Assembly: GCF_038618305.1 (NCBI RefSeq)
Contig: NZ_CP152017.1
Location: 62,001 to 126,000 of the forward strand
Source of the DNA: Sporosarcina sp. FSL K6-2383
Lineage (GTDB): Bacteria > Bacillota > Bacilli > Bacillales_A > Planococcaceae
Direction: 5' to 3'
DNA length: 64,000 bases
The notes beneath the pieces are model-generated. The model ran no database searches. It was not told the origin of the DNA and saw only the letters and a list, made by a program, of their open reading frames with translations. Both the position numbers and the translations under genes were made by a program. Positions 52,304 to 60,944 of the stretch are shown here, in pieces; position 1 is the stretch's first letter; each line of letters begins with the position of its first letter.

Positions 52304-52858
52304 TTATTTATTGACCGCAGCACAAGCAATTCGAACACCCGAATTACCAGATGGATCTGTTTTATAATCATCCGCTTTTTCATGTATAACAAGTGCACTG
52401 CCGTCGCTATCGACAATCGAATGTGTAGCACCCGGTTTCATTGTCAGTTCGGCAGTTGTCACTTCCGTCGCTACCTTTCCATTGGCATCGACTTCGATGT
52501 TTGGCAAATCGCCTAAATGGAATCCTTGTGGATTGTCGAAGCCATGCTCTTTATGTGTTGGATTAAAGTGGCCGCCCGCTGAAGTGAAATCTGGTGGTGT
52601 GCAGACGCCTGTTTCGTGGATATGAATGCCCTTCACTCCCGGCGGCAAACCCTCCGCCTGAATACTAATCGTCACGCCATCCCCAGACTCTACAAAACGA
52701 GCTTCACCTATTTCATTCCCTTCCGTATTGATGATTGGAGTAACAAGCGCTTTGGCATTCTCACCACTCACAGGTAACTTGGTATTGCTGCCTTTACTAC
52801 AGCCACTGACGATTAAAAGTGTAGCTAGTAAAATAGATACAATCATTTTTTGATTCAA
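52304..52858 (-). CDS. sodC: Cu/Zn superoxide dismutase-like lipoprotein
   Basis: 184 residues from a TTG at 52858, six bases after GGAGGGA. The signal peptide ends in LIVSGC (lipobox Cys22). The SOD fold has all metal-site histidines: HIHETGVC, GGHFNPTHKEHGF, FHLGDLPN (His and Asp) and LVIHEKADDY, plus the disulfide Cys in RIACAAV. Bacillus YojM lacks part of the copper site; here the visible ligands look complete, so activity is possible. Attached to the outer membrane face. The frame is open farther up but without a ribosome binding site. Confidence 0.88.
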   Translation of the reverse strand: MNQKMIVSILLATLLIVSGCSKGSNTKLPVSGENAKALVTPIINTEGNEIGEARFVESGDGVTISIQAEGLPPGVKGIHIHETGVCTPPDFTSAGGHFNPTHKEHGFDNPQGFHLGDLPNIEVDANGKVATEVTTAELTMKPGATHSIVDSDGSALVIHEKADDYKTDPSGNSGVRIACAAVNK

Positions 52859-52935
52859 TCTAATTCCCTCCAAAATTTTTTCTATAAAGGAAGGATGGTC
52901 TTCAATCATTTTATTATGTATGAAAGGTAGCAAAG

Positions 52936-52982
52936 AAAAAACCGCCGTCAATCCCACGTCTTGTGGAATGAACAGCGGTTTT
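52936..52982 (-). terminator. Terminator of purC
   Basis: On the minus strand AAAACCGCTGTTCATTCCAC pairs with GTGGGATTGACGGCGGTTTT around AAGAC and ends in a T run. Confidence 0.88.
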
Positions 52983-52986
52983 CATT

Positions 52987-53670
52987 TTACGCCAATACCA
53001 ATTTCTCTAAATCCATTGGTGTAATATAGACATCGTTTTGGTAAACGCGCATATTGCCGCCTGAAATTTCATCAATCAGCATCACTTCACCTGTAACGCC
53101 ATCGCGTCCGAATTCAAGTTTAATATCATATAACTCAAGGCCTTTTGCTGCGAGCTCGTCCTTCACAACACTCGAAATTTGTTTCGTCAACGTCTCAAGC
53201 GTCACATACTCTTCTGCCGTCAATAAACCTAACTGCGCAAGTGCATCCTGTGTAATAGGCGGATCATTGCGATCATCGTCTTTCAGCGTCACTTCAACAA
53301 ATGCATCCAATGCTTGTCCTTCTTCACAATAAGCCCCGTATCGACGTAGGAAACTCCCAACAGCACGATACCGACAAATGACTTCAAGCCCTTTACCAAA
53401 CATCTTCGCTGACTTCACCGTCATCGTTACTTCATCAAGATCAGCTGCAACATAATGCGTTGGAATATTTTTTTCCGCCATCTTCTCAAAGAAAAATTTT
53501 GTCATCCGAAGTCCCGATTGCCCTGCACCTTCAATCGTTAAGCCAACTGTGTTTGCACCCGGGTCAAAAACGCCATCCTCACCCGTTACATCATCTTTGA
53601 ATTTAAGGAGAACATTGTTGCCCTCCGCTTTATATACATCTTTCGTCTTGCCTTTATAAATAAGTTCCAT
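52987..53670 (-). CDS. purC: Phosphoribosylaminoimidazole-succinocarboxamide synthase
   Basis: 227 residues, cytoplasmic, ATP-dependent condensation of CAIR with aspartate in purine synthesis. Landmarks are YKGKTKDVYKAEGNNVLLKFKDD (ATP-binding N-terminus), VICRYRAVGSFLRRYG, and the C-terminal LEFGRDGVTGEVMLIDEISG. It is slightly shorter than the usual ~237 residues, and it stands alone rather than in a pur operon, unlike Bacillus. That suggests either a second copy or a relocated gene. A -10-like TATACT lies about 50 bp upstream. Confidence 0.9.
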   Translation of the reverse strand: MELIYKGKTKDVYKAEGNNVLLKFKDDVTGEDGVFDPGANTVGLTIEGAGQSGLRMTKFFFEKMAEKNIPTHYVAADLDEVTMTVKSAKMFGKGLEVICRYRAVGSFLRRYGAYCEEGQALDAFVEVTLKDDDRNDPPITQDALAQLGLLTAEEYVTLETLTKQISSVVKDELAAKGLELYDIKLEFGRDGVTGEVMLIDEISGGNMRVYQNDVYITPMDLEKLVLA

Positions 53671-53770
53671 GTGTCTAGTTCCTTTCTGTATGAAAGTTTA
53701 AACGCCTATCTATAGTATACTACATTGTTTTTTATCCTATCATAAATTTTTTCAACAACTTTTTCGTTCT

Positions 53771-53784
53771 TGATACACGTCAAG
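53771..53784 (+). promoter_or_regulatory. FNR-type operator before the metal-transport operon
   Basis: TTGATACACGTCAA fits the FNR box TTGAT-n4-ATCAA with one change. Its centre is 41.5 bp upstream of 53819, the start site expected from the -10-like TATTCT at 53807-53812. This is the class II activator position. The last gene of the operon encodes an FNR-like regulator with the matching recognition helix, so autoregulation is likely. Confidence 0.65.
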
Positions 53785-53854
53785 GTTTTATCTTCCGAAA
53801 CGGCTTATTCTATAGACAGAAGGAAAACAATACAACTACTGGAGGATGAGAAAA

Positions 53855-54076
53855 ATGAAAAAAGTCGTATTCGGTTTAGAGCCACTGAGTTGCCCATCTT
53901 GTATTAAGAAAATTGAAAGTGCATTAAACAAAGTTAACGGCGTGGGGGGAGCAAAAGTTTTATTCCACTCTGGAAAAGTTCGTGCACAGTTCGATGACAG
54001 CGTTATTCAAGCGGATGAATTGCAAAGTATCATCGTTAAACTTGGCTATCCCGTGCTGTCACAAAAAGTTTCCTAA
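53855..54076 (+). CDS. Heavy-metal-associated (HMA) domain chaperone-like protein
   Basis: 73 residues from the ATG at 53855, nine bases after GGAGG. Ferredoxin-like HMA domain with a Cys pair in LSCPSCIKKIESAL instead of the usual MTCxxC. The first residues (KKVVFGLEPLSC) and the C-terminal ELQSIIVKLGYPV helix-strand are typical. It precedes, and is probably coupled to, a P1B ATPase that lacks its own HMA domain, so it likely delivers metal to that pump. The ligand (Cu, Zn or other) cannot be told. Confidence 0.85.
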   Translation: MKKVVFGLEPLSCPSCIKKIESALNKVNGVGGAKVLFHSGKVRAQFDDSVIQADELQSIIVKLGYPVLSQKVS

Positions 54077-54092
54077 AAGGGGAGTGATTTAC

Positions 54093-55979
54093 ATGAACGC
54101 CAAACGAACATCCCAGATTACCGCCATTTCAGGCTTACTGCTTGCGGCTGCAATCGGGCTACACATCTCTGGCCTCCATGATTGGAGGCAGGCGGTGCTT
54201 ATTATTGCCACTGTCATTGCCGGAACCCCAATCATGATAAAAGCATTTAAAGCTCTTCGGATGAAAGCGTTTAGCATTGAACTACTTGTCACGATTGCAG
54301 TCATTGGTGCGCTATTCATCGGAGAATATGTTGAATCCGCAGCCGTCACATTCCTATTCTTATTTGGTGCTTTTCTTGAAGCGCGAACATTGGAAAAAAC
54401 ACGTTCTTCTTTAAAGGCATTAGTTGACATGGCACCCCTTGAAGCGACGGTCATCCGTGACGGTGAAACGATGACGATTGATATTGACGATGTTGTACTT
54501 GGTGACCGCATTATTATTCGCTCTGGCGAAAAAGTTGCAGTTGACGGTCATATCGTATCTGGTGCTGCGACGTTGAGCGAAGCAGCCATTACCGGGGAAT
54601 CCGTCCCAGCTTCTAAAACAATTGAGGATCGTGTTTTCAGCGGAACAATTGTCGACAATGGCTTTATTGAAGTCATCGCAGATCGTGTCGGAGACGATAC
54701 AACATTTGCGCGCATTATCGAATTAGTCGAAGAAGCACAGGAATCACAATCGAAAACAGAGAAATTTCTGGATCGCTTCGCCAATATTTACACACCTACT
54801 ATTGTAGTGTTATCTGTACTCGTCTATATCTTCTCACGTAATATCGAAATGACACTGACATTCCTTGTGATCGCTTGTCCAGGCGCACTCGTTATTTCTG
54901 CACCTGTGTCCATCGTCGCTGGCATCGGAAATGGTGCGCGTAACGGTGTTCTCATTAAAGGCGGCGACATTATGGAGAAGCTCGCAAAAATCGACACTGT
55001 TGTTTTTGATAAAACAGGAACTCTGACACGCGGACGTCCTGAAGTGACAGATATCCATTCATTCGCAGGGGATGCAGATGAGTTATTGCGACTTGTTGCA
55101 GAGGCTGAAATGATATCCGAACATCATCTCGGGCAAACGATTGTCAAGGAAGCGAAGAGGCGCAACCTTTCATTCATCAATGAGCCCCAAGATGCTGAAG
55201 TCATTAAAGGGAATGGCATACGCGCCCGCATTGACGGGAAATTACTTGCCATCGGGAATCGCAAATTGATGGCCTCCGAAGGAATTTCTATTGAAGAATC
55301 TGTCGAATCCTATGCAGTACAGCGTGAAAAGGCTGGTAATACAGCTATCTTTGCGAGTATAGACGGGAAAGTAGCAGGTATTTTCTCCATCGCTGATAGA
55401 ATTCGCCCCGAAGCTGAACAAGCACTCCAGCAATTACGTGCCAGTGGCGTGAAAAAAATCATTATGCTTACAGGAGACAATCGGCACACCGCAGAACTTG
55501 TTGGTGCACAGCTTGGTCTTGATGAAGTGCATGCGGAGCTACTCCCTGAAGACAAAGTGGCCATAATTCAGAAATTGAAAGATGCGGGTCACAAAGTGGC
55601 AATGGCCGGAGACGGCATCAATGACGCACCTGCCATCGCAACAGCAGATATCGGGCTCGCAATGGGTGAAGGTGGTACAGATATCTCCATGGAAACAGCC
55701 GATGTTGTGTTAATGGCAGACCGATTGGATCAATTCTCCCATGCCTATTCACTTGCCAAAGCAACTGTCCGCAATATGAAGCAAAATACACTTTTCGCAG
55801 TCGGCACGGTTGTCTTATTGCTAGCAGGTGTCCTACTCGGAAAAGTTTTCTTGGCATCCGGTATGCTTATCCATGAATTGAGTGTACTAATCGTTATCCT
55901 CAACGCTGTCCGCTTAATTCGGTATACTAAAAGAAAGAAAGAAGTAAAGGTAGCTGAAGCGGCATTACTAACAGAGTGA
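54093..55979 (+). CDS. Heavy-metal P1B-type ATPase with CPG membrane motif
   Basis: 628 residues from the ATG at 54093 (GGGGAG site). Eight predicted helices and no N-terminal HMA domain. TGES actuator loop AAITGESVPASK, phosphorylation site DKTGTLT (Asp near 306) and hinge GDGINDAP are intact. The transmembrane metal motif is ACPGALVISAP (Cys near 262), CPG in place of CPC, CPH or SPC. The nucleotide-domain HP motif reads SEHHLG (His near 344 kept, Pro replaced by His). This marks a subgroup distinct from CadA and CopA; metal and direction are unknown. It is followed 12 bp later by an FNR-like gene. Confidence 0.9.
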   Translation: MNAKRTSQITAISGLLLAAAIGLHISGLHDWRQAVLIIATVIAGTPIMIKAFKALRMKAFSIELLVTIAVIGALFIGEYVESAAVTFLFLFGAFLEARTLEKTRSSLKALVDMAPLEATVIRDGETMTIDIDDVVLGDRIIIRSGEKVAVDGHIVSGAATLSEAAITGESVPASKTIEDRVFSGTIVDNGFIEVIADRVGDDTTFARIIELVEEAQESQSKTEKFLDRFANIYTPTIVVLSVLVYIFSRNIEMTLTFLVIACPGALVISAPVSIVAGIGNGARNGVLIKGGDIMEKLAKIDTVVFDKTGTLTRGRPEVTDIHSFAGDADELLRLVAEAEMISEHHLGQTIVKEAKRRNLSFINEPQDAEVIKGNGIRARIDGKLLAIGNRKLMASEGISIEESVESYAVQREKAGNTAIFASIDGKVAGIFSIADRIRPEAEQALQQLRASGVKKIIMLTGDNRHTAELVGAQLGLDEVHAELLPEDKVAIIQKLKDAGHKVAMAGDGINDAPAIATADIGLAMGEGGTDISMETADVVLMADRLDQFSHAYSLAKATVRNMKQNTLFAVGTVVLLLAGVLLGKVFLASGMLIHELSVLIVILNAVRLIRYTKRKKEVKVAEAALLTE

Positions 55980-55991
55980 GGGGTGTGGGTA

Positions 55992-56699
55992 GTGACAGAT
56001 ATGAATACGTGTAATCACCAGACAGAAGGTACAGTTGAGATGCAAAAATTATGCATCTCTATCGTGCCGATTTTCAATCATTTGGATGCCGTCGAAATGC
56101 GAGAAATTGTCAAGGAGACGCATGCAATTTCGCACGGGCGAGGCCATACAATCTACCGTGCAGGCGAAAAATCAGATGGCTTGTACATCGTCCATAAAGG
56201 TCGTGTGAAAATTTACAGACTGTCCGACAATGGCAAAGAGCAGCTTGTTCGTATTTTAGAGCCTGGTGATTTTACAGGTGAGCTTTCACTATTTAGTGAG
56301 TCGGTCCACGACGCCTATGCTGAAGCACTCGAACCTGTAGAGTTGTGTGTCATGGGGCGGGATGATTTCCAGCAATTTTTATTGAAATACCCAGCGATTG
56401 CATTGAAGGTACTTACTGAATTTTCGACACGATTATCGAAAACAGAAAAACAAGCAGCTAGTATTGCCATGGAGTCTACCGAAACGCGCGTCGCGATTTA
56501 CCTCGCTGATCTAGTCGAGGAACAAAAACGCAGTGACATCACCTTGCCAATGAGTCGAAAAGACCTCGCCTCCCATCTTGGCACGACGCCCGAGACAGTG
56601 AGTCGAAAGCTCGCTGATTTTGAAAGTGCTGGCTGGATTAAGCAAAGTGGCCAGCGGGAGATTGTGATTTTGGATTTGGATGCGTTGTTGTTGGCGTGA
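55992..56699 (+). CDS. Crp/Fnr-family regulator, FNR/FLP-like
   Basis: 235 residues from a GTG at 55992, eight bases after GAGGGG (GTG 55983 and ATG 56001 are alternatives). The cyclic-nucleotide-type beta-roll covers 25-140, followed by a long dimer helix and a winged HTH with TTPETVSRKLADFES. The E-x-x-S-R pattern is that of FNR, not CRP, and reads TTGAT half-sites, matching the box at 53771-53784. Cysteines lie near 7, 21 and 119; 21 and 119 align with FNR cluster ligands, so redox or metal sensing by a cluster or disulfide (as in lactobacillar FLP) is plausible. Last gene of the metal operon. Confidence 0.85.
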   Translation: MTDMNTCNHQTEGTVEMQKLCISIVPIFNHLDAVEMREIVKETHAISHGRGHTIYRAGEKSDGLYIVHKGRVKIYRLSDNGKEQLVRILEPGDFTGELSLFSESVHDAYAEALEPVELCVMGRDDFQQFLLKYPAIALKVLTEFSTRLSKTEKQAASIAMESTETRVAIYLADLVEEQKRSDITLPMSRKDLASHLGTTPETVSRKLADFESAGWIKQSGQREIVILDLDALLLA

Positions 56700-56901
56700 T
56701 TTTTAGTGATAACGGTAGGAATGAAGTGCCGCTCCATTTAGCTCAACTTTCCAACAAAACTTTGAAAGTGTCCAACCATCATCAGCAAATAAAATTCTTC
56801 CACTAGCCTATTTTTTTGCATTTCACACTCGTCTCAACGCATACAATTGTTGTATAATAATACTAGTAAATCTATGCTCAATCGAAAGAGAGTGAAATTC
56901 A

Positions 56902-57624
56902 ATGGGTCGTAAATGGAATAATATTAAAGAGAAAAAGGCGTCAAGAGATGCGGATACAAGCCGTATTTACGCAAAATTTGGCCGTGAAATTTATGTAGTG
57001 GCTAAGCAAGGCGAGCCTGACCCAGAACTAAACCAAGCGCTTAAAGTGGTTGTTGAACGCGCAAAAACATATAGTGTACCAAAAGCGATCATCGACCGTG
57101 CCATCGAAAAGGCAAAAGGCGGCGCTGAAGAAAACTTCGACGAGCTGCGCTATGAAGGCTTTGGTCCAAACGGCTCAATGGTCATCGTTGATACATTAAC
57201 AAATAACGTCAACCGCACTGCATCAGAAGTACGCGCTGCATTCGGCAAAAATAATGGCAATATGGGTGTCAGTGGATCCGTTTCCTATATGTTCGACGCC
57301 ACTGCCGTGATCGGGATTGAAGGAAAATCAGCAGATGATGTACTCGAATTACTCATGGACGCAGACGTTGAAGTTCGCGATATTCTCGAAGAAGAAGAAG
57401 AAACTGTCATCGTTTATGCTGAACCGGACCAGTTCCATATCGTCCAACAAGCATTCAAAAATGCGGGCATTACAGAATTCACTGTCGCCGAACTAACAAT
57501 GCTGGCACATAATTTCGTAGAACTCGATTCCGATGCACAAGCGAAATTCGAAAAAATGATTGACGCACTAGACGATTTAGAAGATGTTCAACAGGTGTAT
57601 CATAACGTCGATTTGGGCGATTAA
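56902..57624 (+). CDS. yeeI: YebC/PmpR-family protein, YeeI/YebC2 type
   Basis: 240 residues, very close to Bacillus Yee[41 protein letters not shown], and the ending [17 protein letters not shown]. Three-domain YebC fold, cytoplasmic. Older annotations call this family transcription factors; recent work on YebC proteins points to help with ribosome stalling at proline runs. It is monocistronic, with AAAGAGAG before the ATG and a terminator after. Confidence 0.93.
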   Translation: MGRKWNNIKEKKASRDADTSRIYAKFGREIYVVAKQGEPDPELNQALKVVVERAKTYSVPKAIIDRAIEKAKGGAEENFDELRYEGFGPNGSMVIVDTLTNNVNRTASEVRAAFGKNNGNMGVSGSVSYMFDATAVIGIEGKSADDVLELLMDADVEVRDILEEEEETVIVYAEPDQFHIVQQAFKNAGITEFTVAELTMLAHNFVELDSDAQAKFEKMIDALDDLEDVQQVYHNVDLGD

Positions 57625-57630
57625 TCATAT

Positions 57631-57667
57631 GAAAAAGGAGAATCCGTGTAGATGGATTCTCCTTTTT
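57631..57667 (+). terminator. Terminator of yeeI
   Basis: AAAAAGGAGAATCC pairs with GGATTCTCCTTTTT around GTGTAGAT. Confidence 0.92.
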
Positions 57668-57679
57668 ATTCATACTCCA

Positions 57680-58222
57680 TTATTCAAACTGTTCGATTTG
57701 ATTCCCTTCTTCATCGAAATAAGCATAGTAAAATTGATAACTCTTCTCCCGATTCTCCGGTAATTCTACCCACACAACATCTCTCGCATTTGGACGTATG
57801 TCAACCTCCATAACTTCATCATTGACAGTCATTTGTATTTTGGCAACTTTATTATTTTCATTCGCTATGTAGAGCATTGTTGGAGGTATATCATCCTGAT
57901 CGAGCATATGGACCCCGAATTGTGAAAGGGATTCATCCTTTCTTATTTCAAAATAGGACCATCGATAATTTCCCTTATCATTTCGGGTAAAACCAGCATG
58001 AGCCGGGCTTTGATTATAGAGAAGACTGACGATCCGATGTTCCTTTACGTCTGTTATATCTAAAATGTCAATCGTCGCCGTTTTATCCTCATAGCCTTCA
58101 ATAGACTGAATGACTTCAATGATAGATACCTCATCGTTGCTATAGAGCGGTTTTTCCCACCAAATCACAGCACAAAGTATCAAACCAAGCGCAAGAAAAG
58201 CCACGATAAAATACTTCTTCAG
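57680..58222 (-). CDS. Membrane-anchored hypothetical protein, probable CTG start
   Basis: About 180 residues. The first ordinary start is a GTG at 58204, but a CTG at 58222 is six bases after GGGAGGGG and gives a better N-terminus: Lys-Lys-Tyr, then one hydrophobic helix (FIVAFLALGLILCAVIWW). The rest is extracellular or soluble, beta-rich (TMLYIANENNKVAKIQMTVN) with an acidic tail. No family is recognised. The next gene on the strand, upstream at 58260, is a lipoprotein, so both are envelope proteins. Confidence 0.65.
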   Translation of the reverse strand: MKKYFIVAFLALGLILCAVIWWEKPLYSNDEVSIIEVIQSIEGYEDKTATIDILDITDVKEHRIVSLLYNQSPAHAGFTRNDKGNYRWSYFEIRKDESLSQFGVHMLDQDDIPPTMLYIANENNKVAKIQMTVNDEVMEVDIRPNARDVVWVELPENREKSYQFYYAYFDEEGNQIEQFE

Positions 58223-58259
58223 CTTCTTCCCCTCCCTATTCTTTATAAAAAGGAGTCTC

Positions 58260-58640
58260 CTACATCTTCACCTCATCGCTCATTTCAAACACATCAAAAA
58301 TATGCTTTTGAAAAACAAGCGACATGATTTTGCCTTCTTTTTTATAATAATGAACATTGCCGACGCGCTGATCTACCAACTCTGTCCAGCCCCAGTCCTC
58401 AATCTCTGCCAAATAATGCGCCGGTGGTTCGCCCTGCTCGCCACCAACATCCTTCAACTTATATTTCGCCGATTTCGCAATTTCCGTTGTACAAATTTCA
58501 GGTCGAATCTCACTAGCATTTTTCGGAACAGGGAAACCGTGATTGATAACCGCCATTCGATAGCCCTCTTCTTCGCTATACACATTCGAGCAGCCAACCA
58601 TCATACCGACTATTAAAAGAACGATAAAAATCCGTTTCAT
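58260..58640 (-). CDS. Small lipoprotein of unknown function (126 aa)
   Basis: The signal peptide MKRIFIVLLIVGMMVGC ends in a lipobox (Cys17). The mature part of about 110 residues contains YRMAVINHGFPVPKNASE, AHYLAEIEDWGWTELVDQRVG and HYYKKEGKIMSLVFQK, a small mixed alpha/beta domain seen in other Bacillales lipoproteins but without known role. It lies 37 bp upstream of the membrane protein gene. The gap from 58641 to 58834 shows nothing I can identify. Confidence 0.75.
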   Translation of the reverse strand: MKRIFIVLLIVGMMVGCSNVYSEEEGYRMAVINHGFPVPKNASEIRPEICTTEIAKSAKYKLKDVGGEQGEPPAHYLAEIEDWGWTELVDQRVGNVHYYKKEGKIMSLVFQKHIFDVFEMSDEVKM

Positions 58641-58834
58641 CCCGCCATCCTCCTCACAAAAACTTCACAACCCATTACTATCAGATTACTAAGAAAGTTA
58701 ACGTTTGTCATCCGACGTATTTGTGACAAAATGGTATTGCGGAATGAGGTAGGTGAATTTCTCCAAAGGTGTACACAGTCGCTTCATAGATTTTTTCCAT
58801 GACCGAAAACAATTGGAACATTCTATCACCAACT

Positions 58835-59281
58835 CTAGTTCATTACATACTGAAATATAAGCTCCCCATTTGGATCCCTTTCATTCATAAACTCAAATCC
58901 AATACTTTTGTATAATTTAAAAGCCACTTCATTCTCTTCAATGATGCTTAAATAGATCACTTTCACCCCATATTCTTCGGAAACGATCTCAATCAGTTTT
59001 CGCATTGCTTTTCTCCCTAAGCCCTGGCCTTGATATTTTTCATCTATCATAATTCGATCAATCCAAGTATCTTTATTTGGTCCGAAAGAACCGTACATTG
59101 CAAATCCAATCATATCCTCTTCATCATATAGTGCCACTGGGCGCCATTGATGGTATGTACTCGCTTCTTTTATACACTCATCTACCGATTCAATATATTT
59201 TTCTTGTCCTGGTTTCAATTTTATCTTTCTAACTATCCACTCATTGGTATCATCAATAGCTCTTATATGAATATTGCCCAT
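58835..59281 (-). CDS. GNAT acetyltransferase, BltD/spermidine-acetyltransferase-like
   Basis: 148 residues. The acetyl-CoA pyrophosphate loop YQGQGLGRKAM and preceding strand IDRIMIDEKY are standard GNAT motif A. YIESVDECIKEASTYHQWRPVALYDEEDMIGFAMYGSF (about 30-67) resembles Bacillus BltD, which acetylates spermine and spermidine. The C-terminal LSIIEENEVAFKLYKSIGFEF is motif B. A polyamine substrate is plausible but unproven. First of a long run of acetyltransferase and Nudix genes on the minus strand. Confidence 0.82.
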   Translation of the reverse strand: MGNIHIRAIDDTNEWIVRKIKLKPGQEKYIESVDECIKEASTYHQWRPVALYDEEDMIGFAMYGSFGPNKDTWIDRIMIDEKYQGQGLGRKAMRKLIEIVSEEYGVKVIYLSIIEENEVAFKLYKSIGFEFMNERDPNGELIFQYVMN

Positions 59282-59317
59282 GCTAGTAACTACACCTCCA
59301 TTATCTAGCGCGATTAT

Positions 59318-59833
59318 TTAAAGTACTTTAGGGCTTATTAACTTCGACATATAGTATTCGTCAACAAATTCATCAGCAATATACAACGAGTTCCTTTTCG
59401 TTCCTTCGATTTCAAAGCCCATTTTTTTATATAAAGACAGACCCGCTTCATTTCGGGTAACAACTGTTAATTCCAAGCGATGGATCCCGTGATGAATAGC
59501 CCATTGTTCCAAAGCTTGAAATAATTTCGACCCGACACCTTGCCCCCGATAATCCTTGGAAATACCAACAACAATATAAGCCGAGTGCTTGTTTCTTTTC
59601 GCATCACCACCGATAGCAAATAAGTATCCTACTAACTCATCACTTTCGTTGTCAGCTACAAGTATAGTTGAATTTCCACTCCTTTTCATACGCTCTATCA
59701 TCATCTTTTGACGCTCATGTGTAACTACCCTTTCCCCAGCTCCCCAAAGCATATAATCAGAACTTGCCTCTACTTATTGAATTAAATCAGAAAGCTTTTC
59801 TGCATCTGAAATTTCTATTTCTCGCACATTCAA
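59318..59833 (-). pseudogene. GNAT acetyltransferase interrupted by an in-frame stop
   Basis: A TTG at 59833, eight bases after GGGAGTG, opens MNVREIEISDAEKLSDLIQ and is then stopped by TAA (59774-59776). The same frame goes on with VEASSDYMLWGAGERVV and the full GNAT core (YIVVGISKDYRGQGVGSKL, RLELTVVTRNEAGLSLYKKMGFEIEG). An intact family member would read straight through, so a single substitution (for example GAA or CAA to TAA) broke the gene. Restart at the ATG at 59752 would make a protein lacking the first strand and helix. Confidence 0.72.
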
Positions 59834-60006
59834 ATCGGTGTCACTCCCACTATAAATTATTCTTCTTTTGGAAATAACGGGAGAACAGTTGAAAGTAACT
59901 TCGTTAATAGCTACCACTATTCAAGATACGCAATCCTTCGCTGTTTTCTCCTTTTATTTCTTAATTAATCGAAATAGCCCATTACCAAAAGTTCCGTGAT
60001 TCATAA

Positions 60007-60459
60007 TCAAAGACCTCTCGCAAGTCGAATCATATCCCTACATTGAATACCATTTTCAAAAATCGCTTCCTTGTAGTTATCAATGAAGAAATCCTTTATA
60101 ACACCTTCCACACGAAACCCACATTTCTGATAAAGCGCGAGCTGACCTATACTCGAATTACCCGTTCCTACTTCCAGTGATCGATAACCTAGCTCCCGCG
60201 CAGTTTGAATCGCATCGCCAATTAACTTCTTGCCAATCCCTCGGTCATGCATCCGATCATCCACCGCAACATTCATAATCTCCATCGTTTCCGCATCCAA
60301 CTTCACCAGCACATAAACACCGACGATTTCACCCTCAATTTCAGCTACATGACATTCCCCAATCGCCAAATACTCCTCTACCAATTCCTGCGATGGATCA
60401 GCAAGCAATAAAAGATTGAAAGGCGGCGTCTCGTGCTCTTTCAATTTTCTGATGAACAT
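60007..60459 (-). CDS. yvbK: GNAT acetyltransferase (YvbK-like)
   Basis: 150 residues. The sequence follows Bacillus YvbK: LLLADPSQELVEEYLAIGECHVAEIEGEIVGVYVL, the CoA loop DRGIGKKLIGDAI, and the distinctive VGTGNSSIGQLALYQKCGFR and IFENGIQCRDMIRL. Substrate unknown. It overlaps the end of the Nudix gene by 19 bp, so these are translated together. Gap 59834-60006 upstream of the pseudogene has no identifiable feature. Confidence 0.88.
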   Translation of the reverse strand: MFIRKLKEHETPPFNLLLLADPSQELVEEYLAIGECHVAEIEGEIVGVYVLVKLDAETMEIMNVAVDDRMHDRGIGKKLIGDAIQTARELGYRSLEVGTGNSSIGQLALYQKCGFRVEGVIKDFFIDNYKEAIFENGIQCRDMIRLARGL

Positions 60460-60944
60460 TCCCTCGCCCTCGCCTCCTGCATAATTTCATCCAACACGGC
60501 GTGCCAGCCTTTATGATAATCCGCAGCCTCTTCAGGTTGAATAAAAACTCGTCCCGATGACTCAAACTTAGCTTCAAATGGATGTAATTGCGTAATATCC
60601 ATCCGGTAAAATACTTGATAACCCACTTTCGGGTAAGGACTGGAGCCACTCCATAACGGATTCTCACTATGGTTCACTTCCATTGAGCCAAGTAGCTGAC
60701 AATCCCCCTCCACATATCCTTCCTCCATCGCCTCACGCCTAAAACAGACTTCAGCTGTTTCTCCAACTTCGATATGACCGCCCGGAAAATCCCAACCACG
60801 ATCATTCAAATTGACCATCACTAACTCCCCATGATAAAAACAAAATCCATGCACACTTGTGATTAATTCTCGACTCGGCATAAGATTGCTCTTCCATGTC
60901 AGCATCAACTTATGCCCTCCCCAATCAACGTATGTAGTTGTCAT
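60441..60944 (-). CDS. Nudix hydrolase
   Basis: 167 residues. Nudix box GGHIEVGETAEVCFRREAME-EGYV is present, with WDFPGG ahead of it; the final residue set (EGYV) slightly departs from ExGU but the catalytic Glu residues remain. The N-terminal half begins with TTTYVDWGGHKLMLTWKSN. Middle gene of a coupled trio: its ATG overlaps the nucleotidyltransferase stop by 4 bp, and its end overlaps the yvbK-like gene by 19 bp. Confidence 0.85.
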   Translation of the reverse strand: MTTTYVDWGGHKLMLTWKSNLMPSRELITSVHGFCFYHGELVMVNLNDRGWDFPGGHIEVGETAEVCFRREAMEEGYVEGDCQLLGSMEVNHSENPLWSGSSPYPKVGYQVFYRMDITQLHPFEAKFESSGRVFIQPEEAADYHKGWHAVLDEIMQEARARECSSEN

